Assembly (NCBI GenBank): GCA_021613335.1
Contig: JAJTWR010000275.1
Span: 1,220,001-1,284,000, forward strand
Direction of reading: 5' to 3'
Length of the DNA: 64,000 nt
From: Whitmania pigra
Lineage: Eukaryota > Annelida > Clitellata > Hirudinida > Haemopidae
Both the position numbers and the translations under genes were made by a program. Positions within the stretch are counted from its first letter, which is position 1. Each line of letters begins with the position of its first letter. Below the pieces are notes generated by a model, which was not told the DNA's origin, did not search any database, and was given only the letters and a program-made list of their open reading frames with translations. Below, one piece after another: positions 37,530 through 51,609 of the stretch.

Positions 37530-38099
37530 ATGTCGAGGGCATCAAAAATTACTTTGGCATTGTGTTGTGTTTTCACATGCGGAACCGTGACTTACGTGCA
37601 TCGGAAACAAAGATTGGATCAAATGGTGAGACTGACCGCTACGTAGGAAAACTTTGTTCATGAAAAGTGTGTGAATTTGATGTAAATTACTCGTTCACTC
37701 ACATCCATCAAAATCTATATTTTTACAACTTATTTCTTAGGTAGGCTATCTAAAACTGAAAAATTGATTCAATTTAGTTTAAGCCGATGTTTTCTTATGT
37801 AATAGTCTGATGCAATTAGTTTGGTGAGCAAGAAATTCGTCAAGTGCACTCGCACGCATTTGCAGGAAATACTGAGCCTAACTTTACGACCTCAGCTTCT
37901 CCGACTCTTGAAATTGTTAAATATTTCTCAGGGCATGAGGGAAGGTGTAATCAAAGACATGCAGAGGCAAGAAATGCGGAGGATCCAAAATCTGAGACGT
38001 CTCGAGGAACAAGCCGAACTGACAAAGGCACTCAGAAGAAATGAAGAACTCGAATTGGCACAGAAAAACGCTTCGAACTCCTCTGACAAACTGAGCTGA
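37530..38099 (+). CDS. PET117: PET117, cytochrome c oxidase assembly factor
   Basis: Small mitochondrial protein needed for complex IV assembly, linked in other animals to heme a synthesis. Two exons, 37530-37625 and 37932-38099, encode 87 residues (human about 81). The N-terminus MSRASKITLALCCVFTCGTV is a short hydrophobic segment like the human MSRSSKVVLG start, followed by HRKQRLDQM, the junction, and REGVIKDMQRQEMRR leading into a charged helix. The phase-0 intron ends in a TTTCTCAG acceptor. The gene is too fragmented for simple ORF finding; the first exon is only 32 codons. Confidence 0.9.
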
Positions 38100-39314
38100 C
38101 ATTGTTTAAAAAAATATAAATGACTATTTATTTTTGCAAACCTTCAAGATGTTTTCAGACCAACAAGCTCAAAGAAAAAGCTAAGCAGACAAATTCCTGC
38201 ATCACTTTGAAAATCAAATTTGACGTTGCATCGGATAAAATTATCAACTCGAGCGTTTTAAAACTGAACGTCTCTCAGAAAACAATCTCAACTAAAATCA
38301 GGACCGGAGTCAGAACAGCGAGATCACAAAATTACTATAAATCAACAAACTGACTTTTGTGCCATTCACAAACGAAGGCTCAGTTTTAATAAGTAATAAA
38401 ACGTTAACCATTATTATTATACAATATTAACTAATATTATTATATTATTATACAATATTAACCAACATTATCTCTGTGATGTCTTTAATCAGGTGAGCAG
38501 ATGTTGTTCTGTGCTACAAATCCATAGACCTATGCTGCATGACCAACAAAAATAATAAATAAAAAATTGTCAATGGCCAGTTCCCAAATTTATGAGATTT
38601 CTTCCCAGCAGGCCAATATGAAAGGCACGTAACTGAACTTATAAAAGCAAAGAAGGCGGAATATTAATATGCCAATGTCAGCAATTAATAATTCATTAGC
38701 AACCTGTTCACCATTGGAATCAATGAACATGAAAGAACCACAATAAAATCTGAAATCTGTTTTTCCGGCCAAAAATGAAAAAGCTTTTCCATCATTGGAA
38801 GTAACGAAAGTATTCCTACGGCGATGTCGACGACGACGATGATATGGTAAGGCAACGATGACGCAATCGGAAACTACATGACGTTATTTACGTAGATGTC
38901 TCAAAGAGATACAAGGATGCAAAAGAGATAATTATCTTGCAACCAAGTCACAAAAAAGTCTGTCCGTCTGTCCACACACGACGAATGCACAACAATTGCA
39001 CAACAGCTGCATTTTATTATCAACAACAGTAAGGCGGGAAGAATTCAGTCTATTTACAATCGAAACAAATCCTATGTTGCAGATAATGAACACAATGACA
39101 TGAACTGAGCACAATGACAGCCCCACAATATCCAATAAATAAAATAGATAAAAATATCAATTATAATTATAATTATAATAATAATAATTATAATGATAAT
39201 AATACCAGCTTTATTAAATAACTAAAAACCGGATGGCATTCGTCGGTTATTAACAACAACAACAACGTCGCAACATTGGCCTCGTTGCCATGGTACCCAA
39301 GAGACGACTTCTTG
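38100..39314. other. convergent 3' region between PET117 and FANCM
   Basis: AT-rich. It includes a 77-codon plus-strand frame at 38120-38353 with no family features, likely PET117 3' UTR, a diverged ATT repeat at 38410-38460 and AAT/TTA sequence near 39170-39200. Nothing recognised. Confidence 0.4.
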
Positions 39315-39929
39315 TCAGGACTTCTTGGAACCCAGGGAAACCATTCCCATGCTGAAGAGATGTCTCAAGTACTGGGAGACTTCGTGGCTCTTGTCCACTG
39401 GAATGCAACCGCCCTCGGCTATTTCGACGTGGGAACTGGAATGAGAAGTTAATGATGAGAATAATAATAATAATAATAGTAGTAATGATGATGGTAATAA
39501 TATTAGTAAATTAATAATAATAATAATAATAATATAATAATAATAATAATAATAGTAATAATAGTAGTAATGATGATGGTAATAATATTAGTAAATTAAT
39601 AATAATAATAATAACAAATAGTTTGCACTTGATTTTGACATGTGGCACGTACTATTTGTTTGAAATCAGTTCTTTGAAAAATTGTGAATATAAATGTATC
39701 AATATTTTAATTTCAGAAAAAAATAATAATATTCATTAAGACAAATAATAATATTCATTAATAATAAATAATAACAACCTCCGGGCAAAATCCTCAATGG
39801 TCTTGAAGCTCAACGCCAAGTTGCAGGCAGAAACATACGAGAGTCCAGGCATGGTGAGGTAAAACTGTAGGACCTGGAAAAACAAAAATTACTTTAATTT
39901 ACCACATCACGTCACCATAAATATTACTA

Positions 39930-39984
<55 letters not shown>

Positions 39985-41386
39985 TGCTAATGAGTCCTTG
40001 TTTAAATAATCAAACTCCAAATCATCTTATCTATGCAACTTTAACCGAATAAATAAATATTCGTTGATTAGTATTCAATCAATTATTAAAGTATCATTTT
40101 ATATGACTTAACTATTTTTAAAATAATTGGTAAATAATAAATGATAAATATGACAAGCAGTCGATGAATTAAAACTTAAAAGTCACAAAGATCAGAAAGA
40201 CCAACGTCGTCGACTTTTTGAAGACTGGAACCATCAAAGAGGATCTGGTGACCTTTGAGCTTCTCAGTGACATGGAGGTCATTTATGATTTTGGCCGTCT
40301 CCTCTGAAATATACGTGTTGTCATGGTGATTCGAGTCCACAATTACGTTTAGTAATTAAGATAATTTAAACTGCATTGGAGAGTTGATAAATATTCATGC
40401 GTGTAAATATTCAAACGACGCTAGACGTATGCAAATGAATTTAATTATTGCATAACCAACGAACCCTGGGAGTCCGAGTGCAGAACTTGTACTTGCGAGA
40501 GGGTCAGAGTGGCCAACAGATTCATGGAATGTTTGGACTTCATTCTAAAATTTATGTTAATTTATGTTAACTAGTACTTTAGAGTCGGGTAATTGCAATC
40601 AGTATGTTAAGTAATACAAATTGTAATAATTTTAAGTTAAAGCTTAGTTTGAAGACTTCACTTGAGTCAAAATGCACAAATCGTTTATCTATATTTATTC
40701 TGATATTAATAAATAATATTCATTTATATTTATTATAGAATTATACATTATAGATTTAATAAATCCATTTTTCCTGAGTATTATTTTTATCTATCTCAAT
40801 TTCTCCGAGCTGAAAATCCACCCACATGGAAACACCGGGATCTGCATTCTTGCCCGAATCCTTCTCCAGGATGAGGAAAACCCGTTCGTATTTCTTGAGC
40901 AGACGATCAACCTTGTCGACGATCTTCTGTTTGTTCGAGAAGCTGGTGAAGTCTGATGATGATGACGAGAAAAAGGGTGGAAATTACTTGGGGTCAGGAA
41001 ATTGGAATGGTTACTATTAATAACCTAATGACATAAATACAATAAATAAAAAAAAATAAATTATGTCCAATCAATAGGTTAATACAACATTTATGCAATT
41101 ACAAATAACATAAACATAATTATTTTAGTTATAACAATAAATAATAATAATAATATGTATTACAATATTTATCCATTTAAATTTTTAAAAATATCGGATC
41201 ATTTGCATACACAAGCTCCTCCATTTCCACCTGAACTCACCTGACAAGTGCAGCCTGTCCACCGCCGACCTGTTGCTGATGATGCAACTGCACTCATTGA
41301 ATGACCTTATGATGACCTCGAACCCGTGGTTGAACCTCAGACATGAGAGGACCTCCTGTGATGGTTTATTATTATTATTATTATTA

Positions 41387-41435
<49 letters not shown>

Positions 41436-41471
41436 ATTATTATTATTATTATTATCATTATTATTATTATA

Positions 41472-41502
<31 letters not shown>

Positions 41503-43256
41503 TATTATTATTAATATTATTATTAAAGTCTATGGTATCATTATGACTTAATATGCAGTATAATAATTGATGATACCAAGAATTAACAAGTTAATTGATG
41601 ATTTATGATTATGTAATGATAAAATTAATTAATCAAGAATGTGCAATTTAGATGATCTATTATTAAGTCTTGATTTTTTTATTGCTAAGATCAGATCAAG
41701 TTTGTTGACAACTTAACCAATTGCAGTCAGTAATAAGTTAGCGTAATAGGCAATAGGTAATCCATAGGTAAACCTACCGGTGCTGACGATACTTGTTGAG
41801 AGCCGAAGATTAAAACAGGTTTAGATGGCTGGCGAATGGCATTCAGGGCACGTTTGCCCCCAGAAGTTGTCACTTGTTTGTTGTTGTTGATGTTAATATT
41901 GTTTTCATTATTTCTTCTGATGGTTTTGTTTTGGCCATTTTGGCAGATAATATTTTTGTTGTTCATGTTATTATTATTATTATTATTATTGTTGTTGTTG
42001 TTATTATTCTTGCTGTCTGTCCCTGAGGCAGGATTCTTATCATTTGTTAAACCATACTTATGCTGAAGTGCACTGCGACCTGTGACCTTGTGAACTTTGA
42101 TCTTTTCAGAACCACCTTTGTCATTTAAACCCACCAACCCAGTTCTTGGATTACCTTTGCTGGATTGACAAATGCTTTTTCTCGACACCAGACTCGGACT
42201 TTTGTTACCCGTAGAGGAAGAAGAAGACGACGAAGATGATGAATGCGGTGATTTTCCATTCGCGATGCCGAGCGACGATCGTTTACTCGGAGTGGAAACG
42301 GCGGTTTTGGAATCACAAATGAACCTGAAATCAGTTTCGATGATCGGCACGACTCGTTCCTCGTCGGATGCAACGACCTTCTTAGGATTGCTAGGTTGTG
42401 TTTCGATCGGGATGAAATCGTCGTCGACGCCGAAACCATCGGACGGCTCATCTCGCTTCGTGGCGTGATCGGCGGCATTTGGAACTTTACCTCGATGATT
42501 CTTTGGGGAGTCTGGATGACCGTGGCCCGAAGGTTCTAGAAGTTTCGAGTCGTCGGCGGTGCTGTCGTGAACGATGATCCTTCGTTTCTTTCTCTTCCCA
42601 CTGTCCGATCGATGGTCTGCCGTCTTCCTTTTTTTTCCTTTTCTGCACACTCTCTCCTTCTGAGTGAAGTCTGTGCACTCCAGTGGCTCGTCCTCCTCGA
42701 GATTGCCAGACGATTCATATTCGACGACTGAATGAATTCATTCAAATATTTTGTCATGGAATGTTAATTATTATGAAGTAATCATGTTTTTTTAATATGT
42801 TGTTGATTTAATTAATATTATCATTACCACCAACAAAATCATCATCATCATGGCTATCGTCATTAATAGTAATTATTCCACTATTCACCACTAATATAGG
42901 TAACCTACATGATTCAGGTACACAGAAACTGTCTTTAAGGTAATCATCATCATCTCCATTGTCGAGCGAAGGATCGGACTGAGAGAAGACATCGAGGGGT
43001 CGGTCCGTAGCCGAGGGGTACTTCAGTTTGAACTTCCCATGGGGGTTGGCAACTTGGGTCGATCTACCCCTGTCCACTTTTCGATAGAAAGCTTGTTGGT
43101 CAATAGAGTCTGGTAATGAAAATTAATTATGTAAAATTAATTATGTTAATTAAGTCAAATTTGCTGAGGATTGTGGTTGTGATACGAAGACAAATAATAA
43201 TAAGGTATGGCTAATGATTCAACCTTGGCTAACAGAGAATCTAAGTGGAGTTGCAC

Positions 43257-43327
<71 letters not shown>

Positions 43328-44640
43328 TTAATAACAATAATAACAATAAAAAGAGTAGAATCAATAATTAATTAAAATTTCGATAGACCAGACATGCTAA
43401 CCCTGGTGCTGTTCCGTGTCGTTGTCGATGAAGCTTCCCTCGTAGCAGTCGTCGTTTTCGACTTGCTCGTCGCTTGACACCTCAGCGTCGAATGATACCT
43501 CTGCTTCTGCATCCAAAAATCCCTCTTCGCCCAGTTTCGGTTTCTTCTTTCTATTTCCAGTGGGTTTCCCGTGGAAAAGCCGCTTATTGCTCACCCTCTG
43601 CTGGGAAATAAAAGACAATTTGGAATTAAAGAGCGAAATTAGGATAATAACGATAATATCCATAATGATACAAAAAATATCTACATTGCAACGATGCAAA
43701 TAATAGTATCTATAATGATACAAATAATGATATTTATATTGCAATGGAGATGGTGGTGGTATAATGATGATGATGATGATGGGGATGATGTTGATGATGA
43801 TGATTATGCATACCTGCACTGGAACGGGATTCTTTGACCTTAGGGAGCCAATTTTGAAGTCATCAAGATCATCATCACCTGAAGGAAATGTAAATTTAAT
43901 AAAAAATAAATAAAGAAAAACAAATAGCAACTTATTCCTAATGGAGTAATTAATAAGTATATCTTATTCTTAATCATCATAAATATGATAACAGAGTGCT
44001 GGTTTGGTGATGCACAGAATGTTCAAATAACGTAATGGTTACCGTCATCAGCATCATCATACTACTACTGCTGCATATTTTTTCGTTGCACTCAAATTTA
44101 CGTTTTATATTAGTTAAAAATGTTCTTACTCAACACGTCAGGATCGTCTGCTCCGTGATCTTTACGAGGAAACGTCAGCATTCGATTGACTGATGGAGAT
44201 TCATCGCTGTCTGACAGGATGGCATTTCTCTGTTGAGCATTATCAATACTTTAATTTCTCAAATAAATGTATTTTTTTTTTAATTTATATAATTTTTAAT
44301 ATTAAGTAATCATATAATAATAATAATAACATATTTGAATACATAATAATAATATAGATTAATATAATCAGTAATATAATCATCAATATAATCAATAATA
44401 TAAACATTAATATAATAAAGTGTATGTTAATGAATTTAGTGATTAGCATAATGATGATGATGATGATGATGATGAATATAATGTGCTCTGATACTTTCCC
44501 GACCAAGTGACATCTGTCTGAAACATACCTGCCCCTTCTTGTAACAAGGTCCGATCGGAGAATCCACTGGCACTGGAATGTATGGTGTCTTCCCTGTGTG
44601 AATGCATATAAATATTATTTTGATAAAGCTACTACTACTA

Positions 44641-44714
<74 letters not shown>

Positions 44715-47700
44715 AATATCTTCTTCCCAAATACAATTAAATATTGTTTAAATATCAGAGATATATAGGTATATATGGTTGGCAAGATAAAAAACAAGAG
44801 TGGTTAGATATTACATTACATCTTAAAGACAAAACAATTTCTTCTTATATATAAATTTCGCAACAAGTTTGATTATACTAACATAATTTATATATATAAC
44901 ATATAGCTTATATAACATATTATTATGTCAACATAATTTGATAAATCTAAAATAAATCTATCAGTTGAAATAGAGAGACATACTATTCTTGAAATTCACG
45001 TTTGGAGTGCTGGTCTGGCATTGGTCCAATCCCTTCCTTTCGTTCGGACTCTTGTTGTGTCGGTCGCTCTTCGACCCTTCGTTGCCAATTTTGGCCACGA
45101 ACTCGTCGATCGGGAAATCCCCAAGCACCTGGTCGTCGACAAAATCGTCGTCGAAATCCAACTCGCCTTCGTTGGCCTTTTCCCCGGAGCGCGATAAGGA
45201 ACCGTCCGCCGAGGTTGTCGACCGTGGCTGCCCATCAGAAGGCACTTTAAGGGCAGTGAATTGCCCCAAGGGAGGTTCATCATGGAGTTTCATGTTCCTC
45301 ATGATTCTCTCCCTCAACCGAACACTTCTCTCTAAGCCCGGGCTCTTCGAACTGGGTGACCGACCAGCGGCGAAGAATTTTGATTTGACGGGGGTGGTAA
45401 ACGCTGTTTTAGCAACCGACAAGGGAGCTTTAAAGGGAGAAGAGGATTGAACTTGACATGCGTTATTGTTCGTTAACGGAAAATTACCAGCCAGATTCGA
45501 GTCAGACCTCGTGGTTTTTGGAGGACTTGGCAACACCACATCCTGATCATCCGACCACTCGTCCAAGTCGAAATTGAGGTCAAAACCAGGTAGGATTTCT
45601 TCCACAGCGGATGGCTTTACATTGGTGGATTTTTTGCCGCAGGAATCTGTTATCCCGGTATGAGATTTGAAACTCGATTCGTTCTTCGAATCCGATGGAA
45701 ACTTTGCGGGAGTTTGTGCTTCGCTGTGGTCATTTTCGGTGAATATGTTTGAGTAGTCGAGGCATTCAAGAGCCTGGGTATAAGTCAATTGGGAGGTGTC
45801 GGCCAGTTCTTTTTTAAGCTGGTTCAAGGCATCCCTCGACATCCGAGGAAATTGTGGTTTCGAGGGCGGATCGACGACTGGATCGCCACTGCCGCCTTCA
45901 CCTGTGTCATCTTTGTCGCTTGAGAAAAAGTCCTTTTCAAATTCTTCCAAAAAAGTATGGAAATCTGGTTTATAAGAAAGACTGGTTGAGGATTGCAAAT
46001 GGCTGACAGTATTGAGCTGCTTTTGCACTGGAGTTCTGGCGTTATTTAAATCACCTTGGAAATTTTCCTCATTCTTTGTAGCATAGTTATCATCGTCGTC
46101 ATCATCATCATCAATTACTATTTCTTCCTTGTTCTTAGGCCCATCAACTTTAAAGTCACCAGCATCATTCCAATCTAATGTCTGGTGATTGGTCTCAAAC
46201 TGGGAGTTGAATCCCGGAATGGATGTCGAAGATGAAAAATGTCTAGAGAAATTCACCCTCATACTCTGAATCCTTCTGATGGACCTGGAGCTTTTGGAGA
46301 TTTTTGGAGATGGAAATACAATGTCTGGATCTTTGGCCCTGGTATCTCTGTCGAAGTTCTTATTAGTATCGCTTGTCTTGCCGTTAAAGTTGATGCTATG
46401 ATTTGGATTTGGTGATGACGGTATGACATCAGAGTCATGACCGTTCGTGTTATCCTCAACTTCTTTGCCATGGTTTGAGTCGAATAAGTCATCTGCAATG
46501 ACAATACTTTCGTTCGACTGTAACTTAACATCCACGACTTCGGCGACCCCAAGGATGCGATGGCTCAAATCTCCCATGTCATTTTTTCCATCCTTCAAAC
46601 CCTCCCCTGAGACAGAGGTGGAAGGATCACATCCAACTTGCACTGGAGTAGAACATTCTGTTTTCAGGTTGTCTCCATTGTAGCTTTGGCTCCAGGCTTT
46701 GAAATCTGACTCTTTGATTTCCAAGATGGAGGAATCTAAAAATCCTGAAACGTTTTTCAAGCTCAGATGATTTGTCTTATTCTGATTGTCTCTGACCCCA
46801 GTTAGAACTTTCAATTCGGCTGTGTGATGGTGAGAGAAAGTTGGTATGTCGATGCTATTTTTGATTGGACTGACTCTTCCATGCTTGGGATCATCATCGA
46901 GCAACTGGACCTCATTGTTTTCATCATTATCATCATCGCGTATTTTAATAAATTTATTGGCATTCCTAACCTCTAATGGCAATAAGCCACCGTTCTTGTT
47001 TACTACTACATCTAGTGAGTCACCATTATTGTTTACTACATCTAGTGAGTCACCTTCATTACCGTCAATGTCATGCTGGTTGTCGTTGTTATTTTCTTCA
47101 TTATCGTTTTCAGCTAAATCAAACTTTTCTGCATCCTTTTTCCAGCTTTTGAACAGTTTGAAAATGTCCACATCCATAGGGTAGTTGCTCAAAAGGTCCC
47201 TCTCAAAGGCTGACAACAGGTCAGGAATTTCACCTGGATCTGGTGGAGGGGGAATGGTATAAGCCCAACCACCGTCATCATCACTGTCATCTTCATCATC
47301 ACCATCTTTAAAGTCTACATCGCCATTGCCTTCTTCATCCTTTTTGGTACTGGTGTGATCCTCTGTCAGGCTTACATTAGCTGATCCATAGCTAGCAATA
47401 AGATCTTCATTGTCACCATCAGTTTTATCTTTACCATTACCTCCATCATCGCCATCAGTTTTCTCTTTACCACTGCCATTAATTCCATCATCACCATCCT
47501 TAGATAGGCAGTCTCCAGATCCCTCGGTACTGCCTCCGAGTATAGGACAGGGGTGTTTATTGGACGGTTCAGTAATTTCTGCCATTTCTACGTTCCCTGC
47601 GTTAATAACCTTTTTTACCTCTTTTGCCTTTTTCTTCTTTTTCTTGGCTTCAAAGCTTTTGTTGTTCAAGTTCTTGCTGAAGGTCTGAGAGAGCATTAGG

Positions 47701-50700
47701 TACAATTCCTCATCTTCCTTCTGCTTATCAGCCTCTCGACTGTTGTCGTCGTGCTTGCCTTCAACCAACGACACCTCTCCCTTGAATTTTTTTCGCGGAA
47801 GTTCAGATTCCTTCTTCGGCCTTCTGCGCTTGCCGTTTGAATTGCTCTTCGAAGATTTCTTCTTACCTGAAATCTGCTCGGGCTGATCGGGTTGTTGGGG
47901 GAGGGCAGCAGAGTTGACATCATCCATGTTGAGGAAAAGCCTCATTTCTTCCTGGTAGAGACCACTGGATGATGATCCTAGAGATGAATCTTCCTTTAGT
48001 CATCGACAACATCATTAATCAACATCATCGCATCAACATATGCTGCCATTAGATCCATCATATACATCATTTCCATCACCATTACCATTCTAAACCAACC
48101 TAGAACGGAAATAAATTCTTTTAGTTCAATGAGATTTCTTCTTTCGAGAGAGCAATCATTAATATCGAATCCGAACGACCGTGCTTTGGCTGAGGAGCAT
48201 TTATTAAGAGAGAGGGTGTGGCTGTTGGACCTGATCTGGGGTCTTTCGGTGACATGAAGATCAGGTTTCAAACAGAGTATGCTGGTCGAAGGCAGGACAA
48301 ACCTCGAACTTCCGTCGGCATTCAATCCTTCTCTCTTCCATGTGTCAATCATCCCCTTTGTTATCACTTCGACTTTATTCTTCAAATTTTTAGCAGATTT
48401 TCCTTTCAGCAATGAATCCAGACTCGCAGTTGACGGCGTTCGACCTTTCGGGAGGTGTTGAAATTCTGGAACCACGACCTGAATCTTCTGGCAGGTGGGG
48501 TTGGTACCCGTCGGCAACATGCTCGGATTGTTCTCGTAAAAGTGAAACTTCGATCGAGAGCCGGACTGGATGAGCCTGACAATGTTGTTCCTGTTGTGCT
48601 GGCTCTCGTTGTAGTTCTGCTCCTCTTTGCCCTCTGTGACTAGAACGACCACCCTCCCCTGCCTCTTCCTGCCGGTCCTTCCCATGCGTTGGACCAATCG
48701 GATCGGACTCTTGTGAGCGTCGAAGCAGACGATTAGGTCGACTTCTCCGATGTCGAGACCCTCTTCGCCGATGCAGGTCGAGACCAGGGTGTTGTAACTC
48801 CCATCCCTGAATTTCTGCATGACTTTTAATTGGTCCTTCTGATTAAAGCCTTTGGCTCCTCCCCCAGTTGCTGAGTGACCAATGAAACTCATGGCTTTGA
48901 TTTTGGGGCGATGTGCATTTAGTAAGTGGGTGATTTCGTTTACACTGTCCCTGAAGGAAGAGAAAATCATGACCCTTGTCTCGAGGCCATCTGCAAATAA
49001 TTGGGTGAAAGTTCAATTAAATTATCATTATATTTTTACTTGTTATTAGGAATATGTAGCAAAATTAGTTATAAAGCAGGAATTTAAGAGAACTGACTTT
49101 GTCTGCATAAAATATGAAGGTAAACGATGCAAAAAATCAAACTCAAAAAATGCAAGATGCTAAAAAGCAAACGATGTCGAACAATCAATAACCACCTCGC
49201 TCATTTCTATCAAAGTGATCCACCACGATTTCAACGAGCCTCTTCATCTTCGGATGCCCGTACTTAGCGGACGAGGCGGTTTGCGTGGAAGGCTGTTGAG
49301 TCAGAGCATTGGGGTCGGCATGTTTTATCGGCTTGTAGTTGCTCTCCAGACGTTGGAAAAGCTCGGCAAAGTCGGGATTCTTCATCAGTTCGTTTCTCGT
49401 TCGAGAAGTCGAGAAACTGGAATTATTGTTGTTGGCGACGTTGGACGTGACGAGCGGGTCGCCGTTCGAACCGACGATGCCCTGGAGAAAGGAGAATAGA
49501 GAGTTCAAGCCGTGCCGAAGTAACAGTTCGTAGCCGTGGTAGAGACTCATGCAGGTGGCAAAGTCGCCTTCGATCATACCCCTCTGGGTGTTCTGGAAGA
49601 TTGGAAAAATTTTGCTTATTTGTTTAAAACACATTTTAAACATTGTAATTCAAGTAATTCAATTATTTTAAATAATCGTTGTAAAAATGATATCAATTTA
49701 ATTACTAAATTATTTACAATTTCAAAGATTAGAGAAAACAAAGGAATGCATAACAACTTGAGACTTTGGAATATAAATAATTGGCACATCCACACATTGA
49801 CATCTATCATTTATATTTTCACATTGCAGACAGTCTGACTGAGCAGGGGATACTTTGTTACATCAAAATATCACTTATTTTATTTGTTCCGGCTTCAGTT
49901 CAATAAATTATCATAATATTCATTAATTTAAACATCATTCTTCAATAACTGTTTCTTCATGTTATTATTATTATTATTATTATCACTAATGATGTTATCT
50001 GATGTTATCATTTGAATTAATGTCACCTCACTATTGCTCATTATTACTATTAATATTATCAATACCCTATTACTCATTATTACTATTAATATTATTGATA
50101 ACCTATTGCTCATTATTACTATTAATATTATTGATAACCTATTGCTCATTATTACTATTAATATTATCAATATCCTATTACTATTAATATTATCAACATA
50201 CTAACAGTCAGTCCAGGTGGCGGATTTTTCCTAAAGGCTTCTCTTGACTTGAGGATCAAAAACTTGGAAAGGTTCTTGATGCTTTTCTGGTAAATGACCC
50301 CGAACTGTTTAAGCCTCTGCATGGCCCTTTCGACGACCCTCAAGTACTTCTCGCTGACCTTCGCGATCTCGTCCCCGAGGGGCACGACCACCTTTTCGAC
50401 GCTCCTCTTGTGGGTAAATTTCTGGACGTCGAGGCTTTCCTCGGTCCTCATTTCCACGTGAGAAATCATGAGGTTGGTCAGCACGTGTTGAACGGCTTTC
50501 AAGTCGCTTCCCGGAGTGGCGCTCAAAGCCACGATTCGAAACTCCGATCGGCTCCTCGAGAGCTCTTTGACAACTTGGCAGTATGCGTGATTGCCGAGGG
50601 CCTTGTGCGCCTCGTCGACCACCAGGCACTTCACCTGGAGGGCAGGACAAGCCCCTCTCTGTAGATCGTTCATCATGACCTGAGGAGTCAGATAGAAAAC

Positions 50701-51609
50701 TCTTTTGTCTCTCCAGAACTTCTTGCGCTGCTCTGGCTGCATGGCTCCCGTCATCTCCGAAGTGTCGTCGGACGGTATGCCCGTGACTTCGTGACATGCC
50801 TGGATCTGCTGGGCGACCAGGGGCTTCGTCGGAGCCATGAAGATCACCTTCCCGTTTGGATACCATCGGTAGTAGTTGAACATGACCACGGCAGCTACAA
50901 AAGTCTTTCCGAGACCAGTCGGGAGGCAGACGAGTGTGTTGTTGAAAAGTGCCTTGCGAACTATGTTGAACTGGTAATCCCTGATTGGCCTGTTGGTCGG
51001 GTAGATCCACGTCTTGCCGTTTTCTTTGTCAAAGCCTTCGCATTTACTGGCTGTCTTTTGCGGTTCGAAGTTTGGATCTTTGCTCGGAGAAACTTGATTG
51101 CCGACATTTGCTGTTATTTGAAGTGGCATGATGGAAAAGTTTAGGTCATTTTTCGATTGTTGTTTATTGTTGTCAGTGCTTTGTTTATTGCTGCCATTAA
51201 AATCGTTGACATTTGTGGCTCCAGCCTGATTAAGATAAGAGCCTTCAACAGTCTCACAAAATTCTGACATTAGTCTTTCACTCTCATCATCACTCAAGCC
51301 ATCACTGAAGCTGAGGTCGACATTAAAATTAGGCTTATTTTGACATGCTGCGTTCATATGATCAGAGCTGATTTTAGAAATTGAATTCATCAGGTCTGAA
51401 ATTGCAGGATTGTTATTTTGAGGAAGAAATTCTTCTCTAGCACCGTTATCAAGAAATTGCAGTAAACTTTCATCATCGCTGTCGCATAAATCAATCACAT
51501 TTTTTCCCGAAGAGTTGTTTTTTGATGTGTTATGTTTCCCAGAATTCTTCTTTTCCATTGAAGCCCAACTTTCCCTCAAAGTCATTTGTTTCTTTTTCTG
51601 GGTATTCAT
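39315..51609 (-). CDS. FANCM: FANCM, Fanconi anaemia DNA translocase
   Basis: DNA-remodelling ATPase of the Fanconi anaemia pathway that binds stalled forks. Sixteen exons: 50206-51609, 49196-49592, 48100-48990, 44984-47977, 44529-44593, 44130-44229, 43814-43878, 43402-43600, 42828-43109, 41778-42727, 41241-41355, 40826-40952, 40465-40544, 40215-40303, 39779-39873, 39315-39435; about 2,657 codons (human 2,048). Helicase core: CLPTGLGKT (Walker A, about residue 235), VVDEAHKALG (DEAH box, about 327), SATPGS, then VMIFSSFRDSV, VSTCIGEEGLDIGEVDLIV and QRMGRTGRKRQG. A 2,994-base central exon is acidic and disordered. The C-terminus is an XPF-like nuclease fold (FNECSCIISNRSAVDR, ERVFLILEKDSGKN) plus a helix-hairpin-helix-like tail (LQFYLTMPGLSY). 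The ERK triad is replaced, as in a non-cleaving nuclease domain. Confidence 0.95.
39930..39982. repeat. AAT microsatellite in FANCM intron 14
   Basis: AAT units between exons 14 and 15. Confidence 0.85.
41365..41526. repeat. ATT array in FANCM intron 10
   Basis: ATT units with slips, close to the exon-11 acceptor at 41356-41358. Confidence 0.9.
41969..42007. repeat. in-frame asparagine-codon repeat in FANCM exon 10
   Basis: ATT/GTT on the plus strand, read as AAT/AAC codons in FANCM, giving 14 consecutive Asn. A transcribed, translated example of the trinucleotide expansions common in this region. Confidence 0.85.
43257..43350. repeat. AAT microsatellite in FANCM intron 8
   Basis: AAT units with a few AAC, between exons 8 and 9. 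Confidence 0.88.
44640..44714. repeat. AAT then GAT compound microsatellite in FANCM intron 4
   Basis: AAT units followed by GAT units, about 45 bp upstream of the exon-5 acceptor. Confidence 0.88.
50033..50204. repeat. 36-bp tandem repeat beside the FANCM exon-1 donor
   Basis: About four copies of a unit starting CTCATTATTACTATTAATAT, ending at the donor itself. Copies alternate between ATCAATA and TTGATAA variants. Confidence 0.8.

Noticed and set aside
37277..37576. 99-codon minus-strand frame
   Set aside because: Overlaps PET117 exon 1 on the other strand and lies in a divergent promoter region; no recognisable domain.
44985..45450. Plus-strand frames of 80-150 codons across FANCM exon 4
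   Set aside because: Antisense shadows of a long coding exon with no stops in one complementary frame.
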